Shown here: one piece after another, positions 43,148 to 52,607 of the stretch
Position numbering within the stretch: position 1 is the stretch's first letter
How the letters are laid out: each line of letters starts with the position of its first letter
Origin: Acidobacteriota bacterium
GTDB taxonomy: Bacteria > Acidobacteriota > Aminicenantia > UBA2199
Direction: 5' to 3'
DNA length: 64,000 bases
NCBI GenBank assembly: GCA_025456205.1
Contig: JALOLA010000006.1
Span: forward strand, 1-64,000
Position numbers and translations under genes: made by a program
Notes under the pieces: generated by a model
Database searches by the model: none
Seen by the model: the letters and a program-made list of their open reading frames with translations, nothing else
What the model was told of the DNA's origin: nothing

Positions 43148-45808
43148 TCAAGTGTTTTTCAAATATTTTTTGAGATGACGGCCGGTGGGCGAGCCGCCCC
43201 GCGCCAGCAGCTGCCGCGGCGTGCCGCTGAACAGCAAGAGCCCGCCGCCGGCGCCCCCCTCGGGGCCCAGCTCGACCACGTGGTCGGCGGAGCTGATCAT
43301 GGCCAAGTTGTGCTCGACGGCCACCACGGTGTTGCGCCTGGCCAGCAGCCGGCCGATGAGCTGCTGGATCACTTCGATGTCGAAAGGGTGCAGGCCGAAG
43401 GATGGCTCGTCGAGCAGGAACAGCATGCCCGAGCGCTCCTCGTTGAGGTACTTGATCAGCTTGAGCTTCTGCAGCTCGCCCGTGGAAAGGCGGGCCAGCT
43501 TCTCGCCCAGGCGCAGGTAGCCCATGCCGTTGTCGCGCAGGCCCTGCAGGGCGGAGGCGGCGGCGGGGACGTCGGCGGCGAATTCGGCGCAGAAGCCGTC
43601 GACGCTCATGGCGAGGATGTCGGCGATGCTGCGCCCGCGCTGGGTGATCTTCAGAACGTCGGGGGCGAAGCCGCTGCCGCGGCAGTGGCCGCAGGTGGAG
43701 CGCACCGCCGGCAGGAACTGCATCTCGATCTCCTGGAAGCCGCGGCCCTTGCATTCCGGGCAGCGCCCCAGGGGCGAATGGAAGGAGAAATGCCCTGCCT
43801 GGTAGCCCAGCAGGCGGCTGGGCTTGAGGGCGGCGAAGAAGTCGCGGATCGGCGCCGAGGCGTCCAGGAAGCCGGCGAGGTTGGTGTTGGCGCGCAGGGA
43901 GCGGACGCCGGGGTCGATGTGCACCTTCTCGAGGGTGCCTGAACCCTGGGGTGACGGGTGCTTAAGGAACATTTCGTCGTACAGCAGCGAGCTCTTGCCG
44001 GCGCCGCTGACGCCGACGATGACCGTCAGCGCCTGGCGGGGGATGCGCAGGTCAAAATGCTTCAGGTTATGGGCGCAGGCGTCGCTGAATTCCATAAAGC
44101 CGGCGGCGCTCTTCCTGGGGGCCCCGGGCCGGGGCCGGCGCTGGAAATGATCCTGGGTGATGGTGTCGCGCCCGGCGAAGAACGCGTCGCGGCCGCCGCT
44201 GAAGATGACGCGCCCGCCCTCGCTCCCGGCCCCCGGGCCCAGCTCGATCACCTGGTCGGCGCAGCGCACCAGCTGCGGGTTGTGCTCGACGAGGACGATG
44301 GTGTTGCCGTTGTCCTTCAGGCGGCGCAGAAAGCGGTCCATCTTGTCGTAATCGGCCGGGTGCAAGTCGGCCGAGGGCTGGTCGATGATCAGCAGGGAAT
44401 CGGACAGGGTGGAGCCCATGATGAACGCCAGGTTGATGCGCTGGTGCTCGCCGCGGGACAGGGTGAATGTCGGCCGGTCCAGCTGGACGTAGTGCAGGCT
44501 GTTCTGGATCAGGAATTGCAGTTTGGCGGCGATCTCGTGAAAAACGTCGGGGGCGATGCGGTTGAGGTAATGTCGCGGGTCCAGGGCGCGGATGAAAGCG
44601 TCGGCCTCGCCGATGGTCATGGCCAGGAAATCGGCGATGGTCCGGCCCTGGACGCGGAAGGAAAGGACCAAAGGGTTGAAGCGGCTGCCGCCGCAGGCCG
44701 GGCAGGCATGATAGGAGGTGAAGCGGCTGAGGAAGGTGCGCGCCTGGACGCGGTACGATTTTTTGCGCAGATAGGCGAAAAGTCCTTCCAGTCCCGGGAA
44801 GCGCCCCGCGCCCCGGAGCAGGAACTCCTTGTCCGCGGCGCTGAACTCGCGCAGCGGCCGCTGCAGGTCCATGCCGGCTTTGGCGGCGTTCTTCAGGAAA
44901 TAGTCGCGGTACTCGCGGTTGGCCGGGGTGTTCAGGGGCAGGACCGCGCCCGCGGCCAGCGAGAGGCCCTCGTCGAAGACCAGGCCGGGGTCGATGGCCG
45001 TCACGTCGCCAAAGCCCTTGCATTGCGGGCAGGCGCCGCGGGCGCTGTTGAAGGAGAACAGGTTCTCGTCGGGGCTTTCATACTCCCGGCGGCAGTGCGG
45101 GCAGTACAGCGAAAAGGGGAAGGCCAGCTTTTCGCGGCCCAGGAATACGGTGAGGATGTTGCGGCTCAGGGCGATGGCGCTGTCGATGGCCTCGAATATG
45201 CGGGCGCGCTCCCCGGGGGCGTTCTCCAGCTCGTCGACAAGGACCAGCAGGGGCTTGCCCTTGCTGCCGGCATCGATGCCAACCTTTTCGCCGTCGCGAA
45301 CCTGGAAGCGGTAGCCGCGGTTGGCCAGGAAGGCGATATCGCCCTGGTAAGCGAAGCAGACGCGCAGGAGGCCGCGCGGGCGCGCCAGCAGGTCCTGTAC
45401 GACCTCGTCGATGCTGAACTTGCGCACTTCATCGCCGCAGCCCGGGCAATGGAAATCGGAGATCTTGGCATAGAGGATGCGCAGGTAATCGAAGATGTCG
45501 GACGCTGTGGCCACGATGGAGCGCGGGTTCTTGTGCGGTTTTTTCTGGCGGAAGGCGATGGCCGGCGGCAGGTTGTCGATGTGGTCGATGTCGGGCTTCT
45601 CGATCTGGTCCAAAAACTGGCGGATATAGGGCGAGATCGACTCGATATAGCGGATGTAGCCCTCCGCGTAAAGGGTGTGAAATGCCAGCGACGACTTGCC
45701 GGCGCCGCTGACCCCGACCAGGGCCGTGATCTTTCCCAGCGGGATGGAGACGTCGATGTTCTTCAGGTTGTTGGTGCGGATGCCCTTGAGAATGATGTTT
45801 TTTTCCAT
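43148..45808 (-). CDS. UvrA-like ABC ATPase with degenerate first nucleotide site
   Basis: An 886-residue UvrA paralogue with two ABC domains: Walker A GVSGAGKSSLAFH and GVSGAGKSSLLYDE. The zinc modules (CPHC with CPQC; CPEC with CGHC) are present. NBD-I is altered: LSRGEHQR replaces LSGGEQQR and Walker B ends LLIIDQPSADLHP, with Gln where UvrA has the catalytic Glu. NBD-II has LSTGELQK but intact FLLDEPSFGLH. It is more likely a UvrA2/drug-resistance-type paralogue than the main excision-repair UvrA. Start MEKNIILKGI at 45808; the track's 57-residue extension runs through repeats. Confidence 0.9.
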   Translation of the reverse strand: MEKNIILKGIRTNNLKNIDVSIPLGKITALVGVSGAGKSSLAFHTLYAEGYIRYIESISPYIRQFLDQIEKPDIDHIDNLPPAIAFRQKKPHKNPRSIVATASDIFDYLRILYAKISDFHCPGCGDEVRKFSIDEVVQDLLARPRGLLRVCFAYQGDIAFLANRGYRFQVRDGEKVGIDAGSKGKPLLVLVDELENAPGERARIFEAIDSAIALSRNILTVFLGREKLAFPFSLYCPHCRREYESPDENLFSFNSARGACPQCKGFGDVTAIDPGLVFDEGLSLAAGAVLPLNTPANREYRDYFLKNAAKAGMDLQRPLREFSAADKEFLLRGAGRFPGLEGLFAYLRKKSYRVQARTFLSRFTSYHACPACGGSRFNPLVLSFRVQGRTIADFLAMTIGEADAFIRALDPRHYLNRIAPDVFHEIAAKLQFLIQNSLHYVQLDRPTFTLSRGEHQRINLAFIMGSTLSDSLLIIDQPSADLHPADYDKMDRFLRRLKDNGNTIVLVEHNPQLVRCADQVIELGPGAGSEGGRVIFSGGRDAFFAGRDTITQDHFQRRPRPGAPRKSAAGFMEFSDACAHNLKHFDLRIPRQALTVIVGVSGAGKSSLLYDEMFLKHPSPQGSGTLEKVHIDPGVRSLRANTNLAGFLDASAPIRDFFAALKPSRLLGYQAGHFSFHSPLGRCPECKGRGFQEIEMQFLPAVRSTCGHCRGSGFAPDVLKITQRGRSIADILAMSVDGFCAEFAADVPAAASALQGLRDNGMGYLRLGEKLARLSTGELQKLKLIKYLNEERSGMLFLLDEPSFGLHPFDIEVIQQLIGRLLARRNTVVAVEHNLAMISSADHVVELGPEGGAGGGLLLFSGTPRQLLARGGSPTGRHLKKYLKNT

Positions 45809-45827
45809 GAATGGGGGACCCGCGGCG

Positions 45828-45833
45828 ATTATA
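45828..45833 (-). promoter_or_regulatory. -10 box upstream of the UvrA-like gene
   Basis: On the minus strand consensus TATAAT lies 19 nt before the ATG at 45808. No convincing -35 element is seen. Confidence 0.45.
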
Positions 45834-45856
45834 CCATGAAAGAACTCGCTGAACTC

Positions 45857-46098
45857 GGCGTGGGGCGAAGGGCGCAAGGCGTAGGGCAGAAAAACACTAA
45901 ATTCCAAGCACCAAATCCCAAATTTCAAATAAATTCCAATTTCCAAATTCCAATGACCAAAACAAAGACCCGGCTCCATGCTGATTTCGGAGGAGCGCTT
46001 TTGTTTGGGTCATTTGGTTATTGGTGCTTGGAGCTTGTTTGGAATTTGGTGCTTGGGATTTGGGATTTTATTCTTACTTGTCACGCGTTACGCGTCAC
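45857..46098. repeat. Word-repeat element with inverted CAAATTCC arms
   Basis: The 297-bp gap holds GGGCGCAAGGCGTAGGGC at the left. An arm of degenerate CCAAATCCCAAATTTC and CCAATTTCCAAATTCC words follows (about 45897-45963), then its imperfect reverse complement with TTGGTGCTTGG and GGAATTTGGTGCTTGGG words (about 46000-46072), and GTCACGCGTTACGCGTCAC (46080-46098). The arms could pair over ~65 bp. No ORF of substance is present. Confidence 0.75.
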
Positions 46099-46105
46099 AA
46101 AGCGC

Positions 46106-46456
46106 TTATTTTATTGTGAAATCGCGGTCGGAGAAATCGTTGATGCGCAGGTCGCGGAGCGAGCAGATGCGCAGGCGGTAGCGGCCGTCAACGGGCAGGC
46201 TCGCCGCTACGGTCCACTGGAATTGGCCGCTGTCCGGAACGCTGGCCGCGATGACGGCGTGCTGCTCGCCGCCCTTGAACAAAAGGATGGCCAGGCTGCC
46301 CTCGATGCCCAGGGTGCGCCACTGCACCGCCACCCGGCTGCCGCGGGCCAGCACTTCGCCGCCGTTGGGGAACTCGATGCGGATGGAGCGCTCGCCTGCG
46401 GAGAGGAGCAGGGAGAGCATGGCCAGCACGACGAACCTTCGCATGATCATCGCCAT
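46106..46456 (-). CDS. Small exported protein with Ser-Thr-rich GPI-anchored-type (PF10342-like) domain
   Basis: A 116-residue protein with a signal peptide (RRFVVLAMLSLLLSAG). The mature part matches the Kre9/Knh1-type beta-sandwich: IEFPNGGEVLARGSRVAVQW, GSLAILLFKGG, GQFQWTVAASLPVDGRYRLR and DFSDRDFTIK. Such domains usually occur in larger surface proteins; here it stands alone. Starts at residue 1 (46456) or at MRRF (46444) are both possible; neither has a good SD. Confidence 0.7.
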   Translation of the reverse strand: MAMIMRRFVVLAMLSLLLSAGERSIRIEFPNGGEVLARGSRVAVQWRTLGIEGSLAILLFKGGEQHAVIAASVPDSGQFQWTVAASLPVDGRYRLRICSLRDLRINDFSDRDFTIK

Positions 46457-46511
46457 TAAATAAAAGATGCCTTTTTGCTATCTCACGTTTTTAAATTTTT
46501 CCCAAAAAAAA

Positions 46512-46593
46512 TACGCCCGGAGAGACTCGAACTCCCAACGCGCAGCTTCGAAGGCTTCGAAGGCTGCCGCTCTATCCTTTGAGCTACGGGCGC
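46512..46593 (-). tRNA. tRNA-Arg (TCG) with 9-nt duplication in the anticodon loop
   Basis: Minus strand. Acceptor GCGCCCG/CGGGCGT, D arm GCTC-AAAGGATA-GAGC, variable GCGTT and T arm GGGAG-TTCGAGT-CTCTC are intact. The anticodon stem GCAGC/GCTGC encloses CTTCGAAGCCTTCGAA (16 nt) instead of the 7-nt CTTCGAA; AGCCTTCGA is present twice in tandem. Total length is 82 nt (73 without the duplication). No CCA is encoded, and a run of eight Ts follows the discriminator base. The duplicated segment could pair on itself (TTCGAA/TTCGAA) and hide both TCG triplets. Confidence 0.85.
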
Positions 46594-46605
46594 TTGCGCC
46601 GCTGC

Positions 46606-46634
46606 ATTATAGCCGGATCCGCCGGCTGCGGCAA
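46606..46634 (-). promoter_or_regulatory. Promoter of tRNA-Arg
   Basis: On the minus strand TTGCCG (46634-46629), 17-bp spacer, consensus TATAAT (46611-46606), 12 nt before the tRNA 5' end. The promoter is intact. Confidence 0.7.
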
Positions 46635-46649
46635 TAAGCGGGGATGTGC

Positions 46650-46655
46650 TATAAT
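46650..46655 (+). promoter_or_regulatory. -10 box of the nitroreductase gene, leaderless architecture
   Basis: Consensus TATAAT lies six bases before ATG 46662. The -35 region is poor. The track's upstream start (46644) overlaps this box and is rejected. Confidence 0.65.
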
Positions 46656-46661
46656 CCACGC

Positions 46662-47528
46662 ATGCCCAAGCAAACCCCTTTCGGCCGGCCGGTGACCGAG
46701 CTGGCCAGGAAACGCTTTTCGTGCCGCAGCTTCGACGGCCGCGGCCTGGAGCCGGAACAGCTGGAGGCCCTGGCGAATTTTCCCGTTGGCCTGGATCTGC
46801 CCTTTGCCAGCCGCCTGCGCTTCGGCGTGATCGACAGGGAGAAGGTCAGGGCGGAAAACCTGTTCTCCACCGGCAGCTACGGCATGATCAAGGGCGCGCG
46901 CTTCTACCTGGCCGCCCTGGTCGCCACGGACGCGCCGCGCCCCTGGGAGGACATCGGCTTCGCCCTGGAGACGGCGGTCCTTTACGCCACGGCGCTCGAT
47001 CTGGGCAGTTGCTGGATCGGCGGCATCTTCGACCGCAAGAATTTCGCCAGGGCGCTCGCCATGAAGGCAAACGAGATGCTGCCGGCCGTGGTGGCCCTTG
47101 GCCGCCCGGCAACCCGCCCATCCCTGCGCGACCGCCTGGTGCGCTGGAGCGCCAGGGGCAACCTGCGCAAGGATCCCGCCGGCCTTTTCTTTGCCGGCGC
47201 CTGGGGCGCGCCCTTGCCGCTCGCTGCGGCGGACCCTTGGAGCCGCGTGCTGGACTGCGTCCGCCTGGCGCCCTCGGCCTCCAACAAGCAGCCATGGCGC
47301 ATCGTCCGCCAGGGCAGCGCTTTTCATTTCTTTCTCCACCGCGACAAAGCCTATGGCAAATTGATGCCTCTCGCCGACCTGCAGCGCATCGACATGGGCA
47401 TCGCCATGTGCCATTTCCAGTTCAGCGCCGCCGAGCGCGGCCTTGAAGGCGGCTGGGCCGACAATGACCCGCGGCTGCCGGATACGCCGGGCAATTTCGA
47501 ATATATCGCGAGCTTTGTGGCCCGCTAG
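46662..47528 (+). CDS. Nitroreductase-family protein (duplicated half-domain type)
   Basis: A 288-residue FMN-dependent oxidoreductase-like protein of the TM/'putative nitroreductase' group. N-terminal RKRFSCRSFDGRGLEPEQLE and IGFALETAVLYATALDLGSC WIGG-type FMN-binding region, then a second segment beginning CVRLAPSASNKQPWRIV and DMGIAMCHFQFSAAERG. The start at 46662 follows TATAAT by six bases, so the mRNA is probably leaderless. Substrate unknown. Confidence 0.85.
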   Translation: MPKQTPFGRPVTELARKRFSCRSFDGRGLEPEQLEALANFPVGLDLPFASRLRFGVIDREKVRAENLFSTGSYGMIKGARFYLAALVATDAPRPWEDIGFALETAVLYATALDLGSCWIGGIFDRKNFARALAMKANEMLPAVVALGRPATRPSLRDRLVRWSARGNLRKDPAGLFFAGAWGAPLPLAAADPWSRVLDCVRLAPSASNKQPWRIVRQGSAFHFFLHRDKAYGKLMPLADLQRIDMGIAMCHFQFSAAERGLEGGWADNDPRLPDTPGNFEYIASFVAR

Positions 47529-47563
47529 AACGGTCGGACCGTGTTTGCCGCCGCGCGGGCGTT

Positions 47564-47592
47564 TTGACACCCGCTTGGCCGGTCTTTATAAT
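47564..47592 (+). promoter_or_regulatory. Consensus promoter of the 47601 gene, leaderless architecture
   Basis: Perfect TTGACA (47564-47569), 17-bp spacer and perfect TATAAT (47587-47592). The ATG follows after only eight bases (GGGACGGC). Confidence 0.85.
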
Positions 47593-47600
47593 GGGACGGC

Positions 47601-49427
47601 ATGATCCAGTTGCATAAAGCCCCGGTTACCGGCTTGGCTGATGATCGACGCTTCGCCCGCGTCCTGGCCCTTTCGTTCCTTTTTTCCGCCCTGTATTTTA
47701 CCCTCACCCACTTTAACAGCGTGGATTGCTGGTGGCACATGCGCGGCGCGGAATATTTCTGGCAGCATGGAGCGCCGCTGCTCAACGACACGCTCGCCAT
47801 CCCCGGCGAAGCCCCGCTCCTGGCCCTTTACCCGAACCTGCTGCCCGGGACGATGTTCCTGCTGGCCTTCAGCGCCGGCTCGTTCCTGGGCTTGAACCTG
47901 CTGCGCATCGCCGTGTTCATGATTTTTTTAGCCGTGCTGACCTGGTCGATCTTCCGCAGGCGGAAGGATCCTTCATTGTTGCTGAGCGCCGTGGCCGTGC
48001 TGGTGCTGGCCATGGCCGGCATGGTGGTGCTGCGTCCCGACCTGTTCAATTACGCCTATCTCGTTCTCTGGCTGCTGCTGCTCGAGCAGGCCCGGCGCCG
48101 GCCGCAGCGACTGGGGCCGCTGGCCGGCCTGGCCGTGGTGGAAATCCTGTGGGTAAACAGCCATCCCTTGTTCTTTTATTATGGATTGGGGCTCGGGCTC
48201 TTTTCGGCTTTCTTCATCGCCGGGGGGGCGAAGGTCACATTGCCCCGGTTCCGGGGCGTGCAGGTCCCCAGCCGCCTGCTCTTCCTGGCGGTGATCGGGT
48301 TGGGCTGGCTGCTGAACCCGCTGGGGTGGCAGGTGCTGCAGGGGCTGCCGGTGAACATGCTCCGCGCCGATTATGCCGCCGGCTCGATGCGCTCGACGGC
48401 CGCGGCCCTGGTCAGCGTGAACACCGCCCTCTTTTTCCTGCTTGCCATTGCGCTCCTGGCCGCCCGCCCCTGGCGGCGCCTGGCCTCCCGCGCGGACCGT
48501 CTGTGGTTTTTTGGTGCATTGCTGCTGGTGGCGGTGCCGGCGCTGCTCTACCAGCGCGCCCTGCCGTTCCTGCCGATCTTTCTCATTGTCGCCTCGGCCC
48601 TGGCCCCCGAACCCCGGTCGCTCAACGAGCGACCGCGGCGCCGGCTGTGGGCACAGGCGCTGCTGGCCGGCCTCTGCGTCTTCCTGATGCTGGAGCGCCT
48701 GTACCTGCTCTCCCCGCGCCTAATAGGCCGGATCAACAGCGCCCTGCACGTGCAGCTGGCGGAGGAGTTCCTGCCTGCCGGCATCGGGGTCACGGCGGTC
48801 CTGCCGGAGGAGCAGGTCCGCGAGGTCGAGATCCTCAACGCCCTCGGCTGCCGCGGCAACCTGGTCAGCAACCATTTGGGCCTCTGCAGCGCCGTTACCT
48901 GGCTGGCCCGGGGACTGACCCCGTACTGGTATGGCCATGCCGCGCTGATCAACGCCCGCAGCGAGGAACTGCGCGCCTTCTTCATCGCCCTGGAAAGCAG
49001 CGATGACGCGGTCGCAAGGCGCTTCATCGACCGCTACCGCATCGACGTGGTCGCCTTGACCAACTATACCTCCCGATTCCTGGCGGCGCCCGCGCGCTTC
49101 CTGGAGCACCTGGTCCCCGTTTATTTCGACCCCTACCTCACCGTCTGCGTTCCCCGGGGCCGGCTGCGGGATGAAACACGGCGGGAACTGGGCCGTTTCT
49201 TCAGCGCCTTCTCGCCGGGAGAAAGGGACCGCCAGGCGTTCGACCCGGTCCGGCAAGTGGAGCAATACAAGCTGTTATGGCTTTCAGCGCGGATGCACGG
49301 GCTGGACGGGGAGCGCTTCCTCTTGCCGCTGCGCCGGGCGATTTCCATGGAGGAATGGCGCTCGTTCCGCCGGCAGGCCGATCCGCTGATCGAAGCCGTG
49401 CGTCGGCTGCAGCCGGAACGGGACTGA
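47601..49427 (+). CDS. Polytopic membrane protein of unknown function, GT-C-like
   Basis: A 608-residue protein with about ten hydrophobic helices in residues 20-375 and a soluble C-terminal ~230 residues. The first loop has DCWWHMRGAEYFWQHG, a tryptophan/histidine motif also seen in bacterial PMT-like proteins, though not diagnostic. The C-terminal domain includes YRIDVVALTNYTSRF. Same overall plan as the 16374 protein. The perfect promoter eight bases before ATG is notable for a membrane protein. Function unknown. Confidence 0.7.
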   Translation: MIQLHKAPVTGLADDRRFARVLALSFLFSALYFTLTHFNSVDCWWHMRGAEYFWQHGAPLLNDTLAIPGEAPLLALYPNLLPGTMFLLAFSAGSFLGLNLLRIAVFMIFLAVLTWSIFRRRKDPSLLLSAVAVLVLAMAGMVVLRPDLFNYAYLVLWLLLLEQARRRPQRLGPLAGLAVVEILWVNSHPLFFYYGLGLGLFSAFFIAGGAKVTLPRFRGVQVPSRLLFLAVIGLGWLLNPLGWQVLQGLPVNMLRADYAAGSMRSTAAALVSVNTALFFLLAIALLAARPWRRLASRADRLWFFGALLLVAVPALLYQRALPFLPIFLIVASALAPEPRSLNERPRRRLWAQALLAGLCVFLMLERLYLLSPRLIGRINSALHVQLAEEFLPAGIGVTAVLPEEQVREVEILNALGCRGNLVSNHLGLCSAVTWLARGLTPYWYGHAALINARSEELRAFFIALESSDDAVARRFIDRYRIDVVALTNYTSRFLAAPARFLEHLVPVYFDPYLTVCVPRGRLRDETRRELGRFFSAFSPGERDRQAFDPVRQVEQYKLLWLSARMHGLDGERFLLPLRRAISMEEWRSFRRQADPLIEAVRRLQPERD

Positions 49428-49462
49428 TCGAGCGCGGTGAAATAATGATCCTGAAAATCATT

Positions 49463-49583
49463 GGTAAACGGTTCACGGTGAACGGTTGACGGTCAGGAAA
49501 ACATACCAGGTATTCATGTAAGCTCTATGAGATCGGTTTCAGGAGGTTCTCCTTCCGTACACCGTCTACCTTCTACCTTCTAC
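49463..49583. repeat. Word-repeat element with ACGGT and CTACC words
   Basis: In the 168-bp gap between convergent genes: ACGGTTCACGGTGAACGG plus TTGACGGTCA (about 49472-49497) and CCGTCTACCTTCTACCTTCT (about 49561-49580). Rough reverse complements through the ACGGT words. No ORF or T-tract terminator. Confidence 0.55.
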
Positions 49584-49595
49584 CGAGTTCAGCTT

Positions 49596-50708
<1,113 letters not shown>

Positions 50709-50811
50709 GTCTGTGGATCCTTGTCGTTGGTTTTTGCCATTATAGCGGGGTTGCGCAGAAAAATCCAGAGCCTCGCCCGCGGCGGGCCGGCCCCGGCAGT
50801 GGGGAAACGGA

Positions 50812-50840
50812 TTGACAGCCGGGGGCATATACTATAAAAT
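50812..50840 (+). promoter_or_regulatory. Promoter of tRNA-His
   Basis: Consensus TTGACA (50812-50817), 17-bp spacer, TAAAAT (50835-50840). Predicted start near 50847, four bases before the tRNA. Confidence 0.75.
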
Positions 50841-50851
50841 GCAGGGGCGCG

Positions 50852-50926
50852 GTGAGTGTAGCTCAATGGTAGAGTATCAGACTGTGGATCTGACCGCTGC
50901 GGGTTCAAGTCCCGTCACTCACCCCA
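50852..50926 (+). tRNA. tRNA-His (GTG), CCA encoded
   Basis: Acceptor GTGAGTG/CACTCAC, anticodon loop CTGTGGA with stem TCAGA/TCTGA, T loop TTCAAGT. A G at 50851 faces C50923, giving the extra G-1:C73 pair typical of tRNA-His. CCA (50924-50926) is encoded. Confidence 0.97.
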
Positions 50927-51027
50927 CTTCCCGCCTGCCTTTCCGGGCCTTCCCCCTCCTCCTTAGTCTGAATGGGTGTATGTTGGAGCGGGCCGGCTTT
51001 TGCCCTGAGCTTACTTAATCGCACCGC

Positions 51028-52119
51028 TCATTCGGCGATGATGTCCACTTTTGTCGGCCGCCCGAAACGGCCGAGCATGTTGACCGGCGCCACCCACAGC
51101 GAGCTGTTCCCGCCTGCCAGCGGGACCGACAGGCTGTCGGCGCACGGCCTCCAGCTCTTTCCCCTGTCCAGGCTCAGGGCGAAGCGGTCGAAGTTGAACA
51201 TGGAGCCTTCGCTGGTAAAGGTAAAAAAAGCCTGCCTTGCCTTCTTGTCGATGCGGTGCTCCACCCGGACATAATTGCAGTCGAAATAAATGTCCTCCAC
51301 CCTCGATGTGACATGGGAATAGGGGATGCGGCCGTTGAAGGCGCCGGGGTCGATCCTTTCGTCCCTGAAGAAGAGGAACATGGCGAAGCGGTCGCCGACG
51401 GTGAGCGGCCGGGTCGAGCGCATGAGGTCCGAGCGCAGGCTCACGGCGAAATTGGCGTAGAGGTGCAGCTTATGCCGGCCGCGTTCGGCACGGGGCTCGC
51501 CGGCGGCGCGGGCCGTGGCCGGCCCCGCTCCCAGCAGGGCGGAGCGGACCTCCAGGGCGGAGGCCGGCACGCCCAACCCGGGGATCTCATAATAAATGTT
51601 CTCGGCCGGGTCGAGGACCAGCCATTTGCCGAACTGGTCCGACCAGGCCTCGACCACGAAATGGCTTTCTCCCGTGGCGCTCCACAGTTCAACGTAGCGG
51701 ACGGCGAAAAAACCCATGGCCTTAAGGACATCGGCGAGGACATAGGCGTACTGGCCGCAGAACCCGCCGGTTTTCCCCGAGCGGATGTCCGCCAGGATGT
51801 CCACGGCGTTGCTGAGGGGATAGGGGTCGGGGATGGATGTCCGCCATTGGCGATGGGTCCAGTCGCAGAGCTTCAGGAAGAGGTCAAGCTGGTCGCTGAA
51901 GCGCAGGTCCTTGAAATTTTCATCACGGCGCAGCTGCTGCAGCTTGGCTTCCCGCCAATGCTCGGGGATGAAATGGAAGTTGCTCTTTTTGGCGCTGACA
52001 GGGCTGACGTCGATATGGATCCCCGTCTGAAAGGCCTTTCGGGATAGAAACAGGGCCGCCAGGAGCAACACCGCCGCCAGGGGCAGCAGGAGTTCAACGA
52101 AATATTTCTTCTGCTTCAT
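51028..52119 (-). CDS. Membrane-anchored transglutaminase-like protein
   Basis: A 363-residue protein with an N-terminal anchor (VELLLPLAAVLLLAALF). The transglutaminase-core triad is visible: Cys in GGFCGQYAYVLADVLKAMG, His in GESHFVVEAW and Asp in KWLVLDPAENI. The C-terminal ~150 residues resemble a beta-sandwich (YVRVEHRIDKKARQAFFTFT). Members hydrolyse or exchange amide bonds, often in envelope maturation. Substrate unknown. Monocistronic; upstream on the minus strand TATAGT is a possible -10. Confidence 0.83.
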   Translation of the reverse strand: MKQKKYFVELLLPLAAVLLLAALFLSRKAFQTGIHIDVSPVSAKKSNFHFIPEHWREAKLQQLRRDENFKDLRFSDQLDLFLKLCDWTHRQWRTSIPDPYPLSNAVDILADIRSGKTGGFCGQYAYVLADVLKAMGFFAVRYVELWSATGESHFVVEAWSDQFGKWLVLDPAENIYYEIPGLGVPASALEVRSALLGAGPATARAAGEPRAERGRHKLHLYANFAVSLRSDLMRSTRPLTVGDRFAMFLFFRDERIDPGAFNGRIPYSHVTSRVEDIYFDCNYVRVEHRIDKKARQAFFTFTSEGSMFNFDRFALSLDRGKSWRPCADSLSVPLAGGNSSLWVAPVNMLGRFGRPTKVDIIAE

Positions 52120-52236
52120 GTGTCCGCCGCCATGTCAGGAAGGGCGGCAGGCAATCACTATAGCGCATCCGCATTTTATTAGCAAAGCCCGGGCGGCTCG
52201 CGGCCGCCACGGTCCGTCGCGCTTTCCGGCCGGGGG

Positions 52237-52461
52237 CTAGAACACCAGCGGCCATTTTTTCTTGATGGCCGCCAGGTCCTTCTCCTTGGCGACGAAGCTC
52301 TGCACGTAGCCGCACTGGCCGCAGACGAAGTTGTCCAGGGCCGCGGCCCGGAAGAGCGAGACCGGGATGCAGTTGCTGTCGTGCATCCCCGATTTCCCTT
52401 TCACGCCGGCGCCGCTATAGATTTCCTTGCCGCCGCACAGCGGGCAGGTTCCGTTCATCAT
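52237..52461 (-). CDS. Small zinc-ribbon protein
   Basis: About 74 residues with a split four-cysteine ribbon: NGTCPLCGGKEIYSG and NFVCGQCGYVQSFV, ending KKWPLVF. The start is ATG 52461 or 52458 after AGGAGGAAG. Last gene of the SPFH-ribbon-helix-helix-microprotein-ribbon run. It could bind zinc or nucleic acid. The track shows it only as the tail of a read-through frame. Confidence 0.75.
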   Translation of the reverse strand: MMNGTCPLCGGKEIYSGAGVKGKSGMHDSNCIPVSLFRAAALDNFVCGQCGYVQSFVAKEKDLAAIKKKWPLVF

Positions 52462-52490
52462 GGTCTTCCTCCTCGTTTCGCCGATCGGGT

Positions 52491-52607
52491 TCATTGCGTC
52501 CGCCATTCCCTGGGGGCGTTGTCCCCGGTCTTCCCGGGAGCGGCGTCCGCCGCGGGCATGGCCATCAGCAGCAAGAAAAGAATGATCAGGAAAATCAGTT
52601 TTTTCAT
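52491..52607 (-). CDS. 38-residue predicted exported microprotein
   Basis: Too short for the ORF track. [20 protein letters not shown] is a signal peptide; cleavage after ADA would leave about 16 residues, APGKTGDNAPREWRTQ. The ATG overlaps the upstream gene's stop (ATGA). It sits in frame-tight operon order between the ribbon-helix-helix gene and the zinc-ribbon gene, which supports it being real. Confidence 0.6.
   Translation of the reverse strand: MKKLIFLIILFLLLMAMPAADAAPGKTGDNAPREWRTQ

Noticed and set aside
45809-45979. 57-residue N-terminal extension of the UvrA-like gene
   Set aside because: It reads through the CCAAATTCC repeats; family homology begins at MEKNIILKGI and a -10 box lies within the extension.
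46644-46661. Upstream start of the nitroreductase (MCYNPR)
   Set aside because: These codons overlap the TATAAT box; ATG 46662 is better placed.
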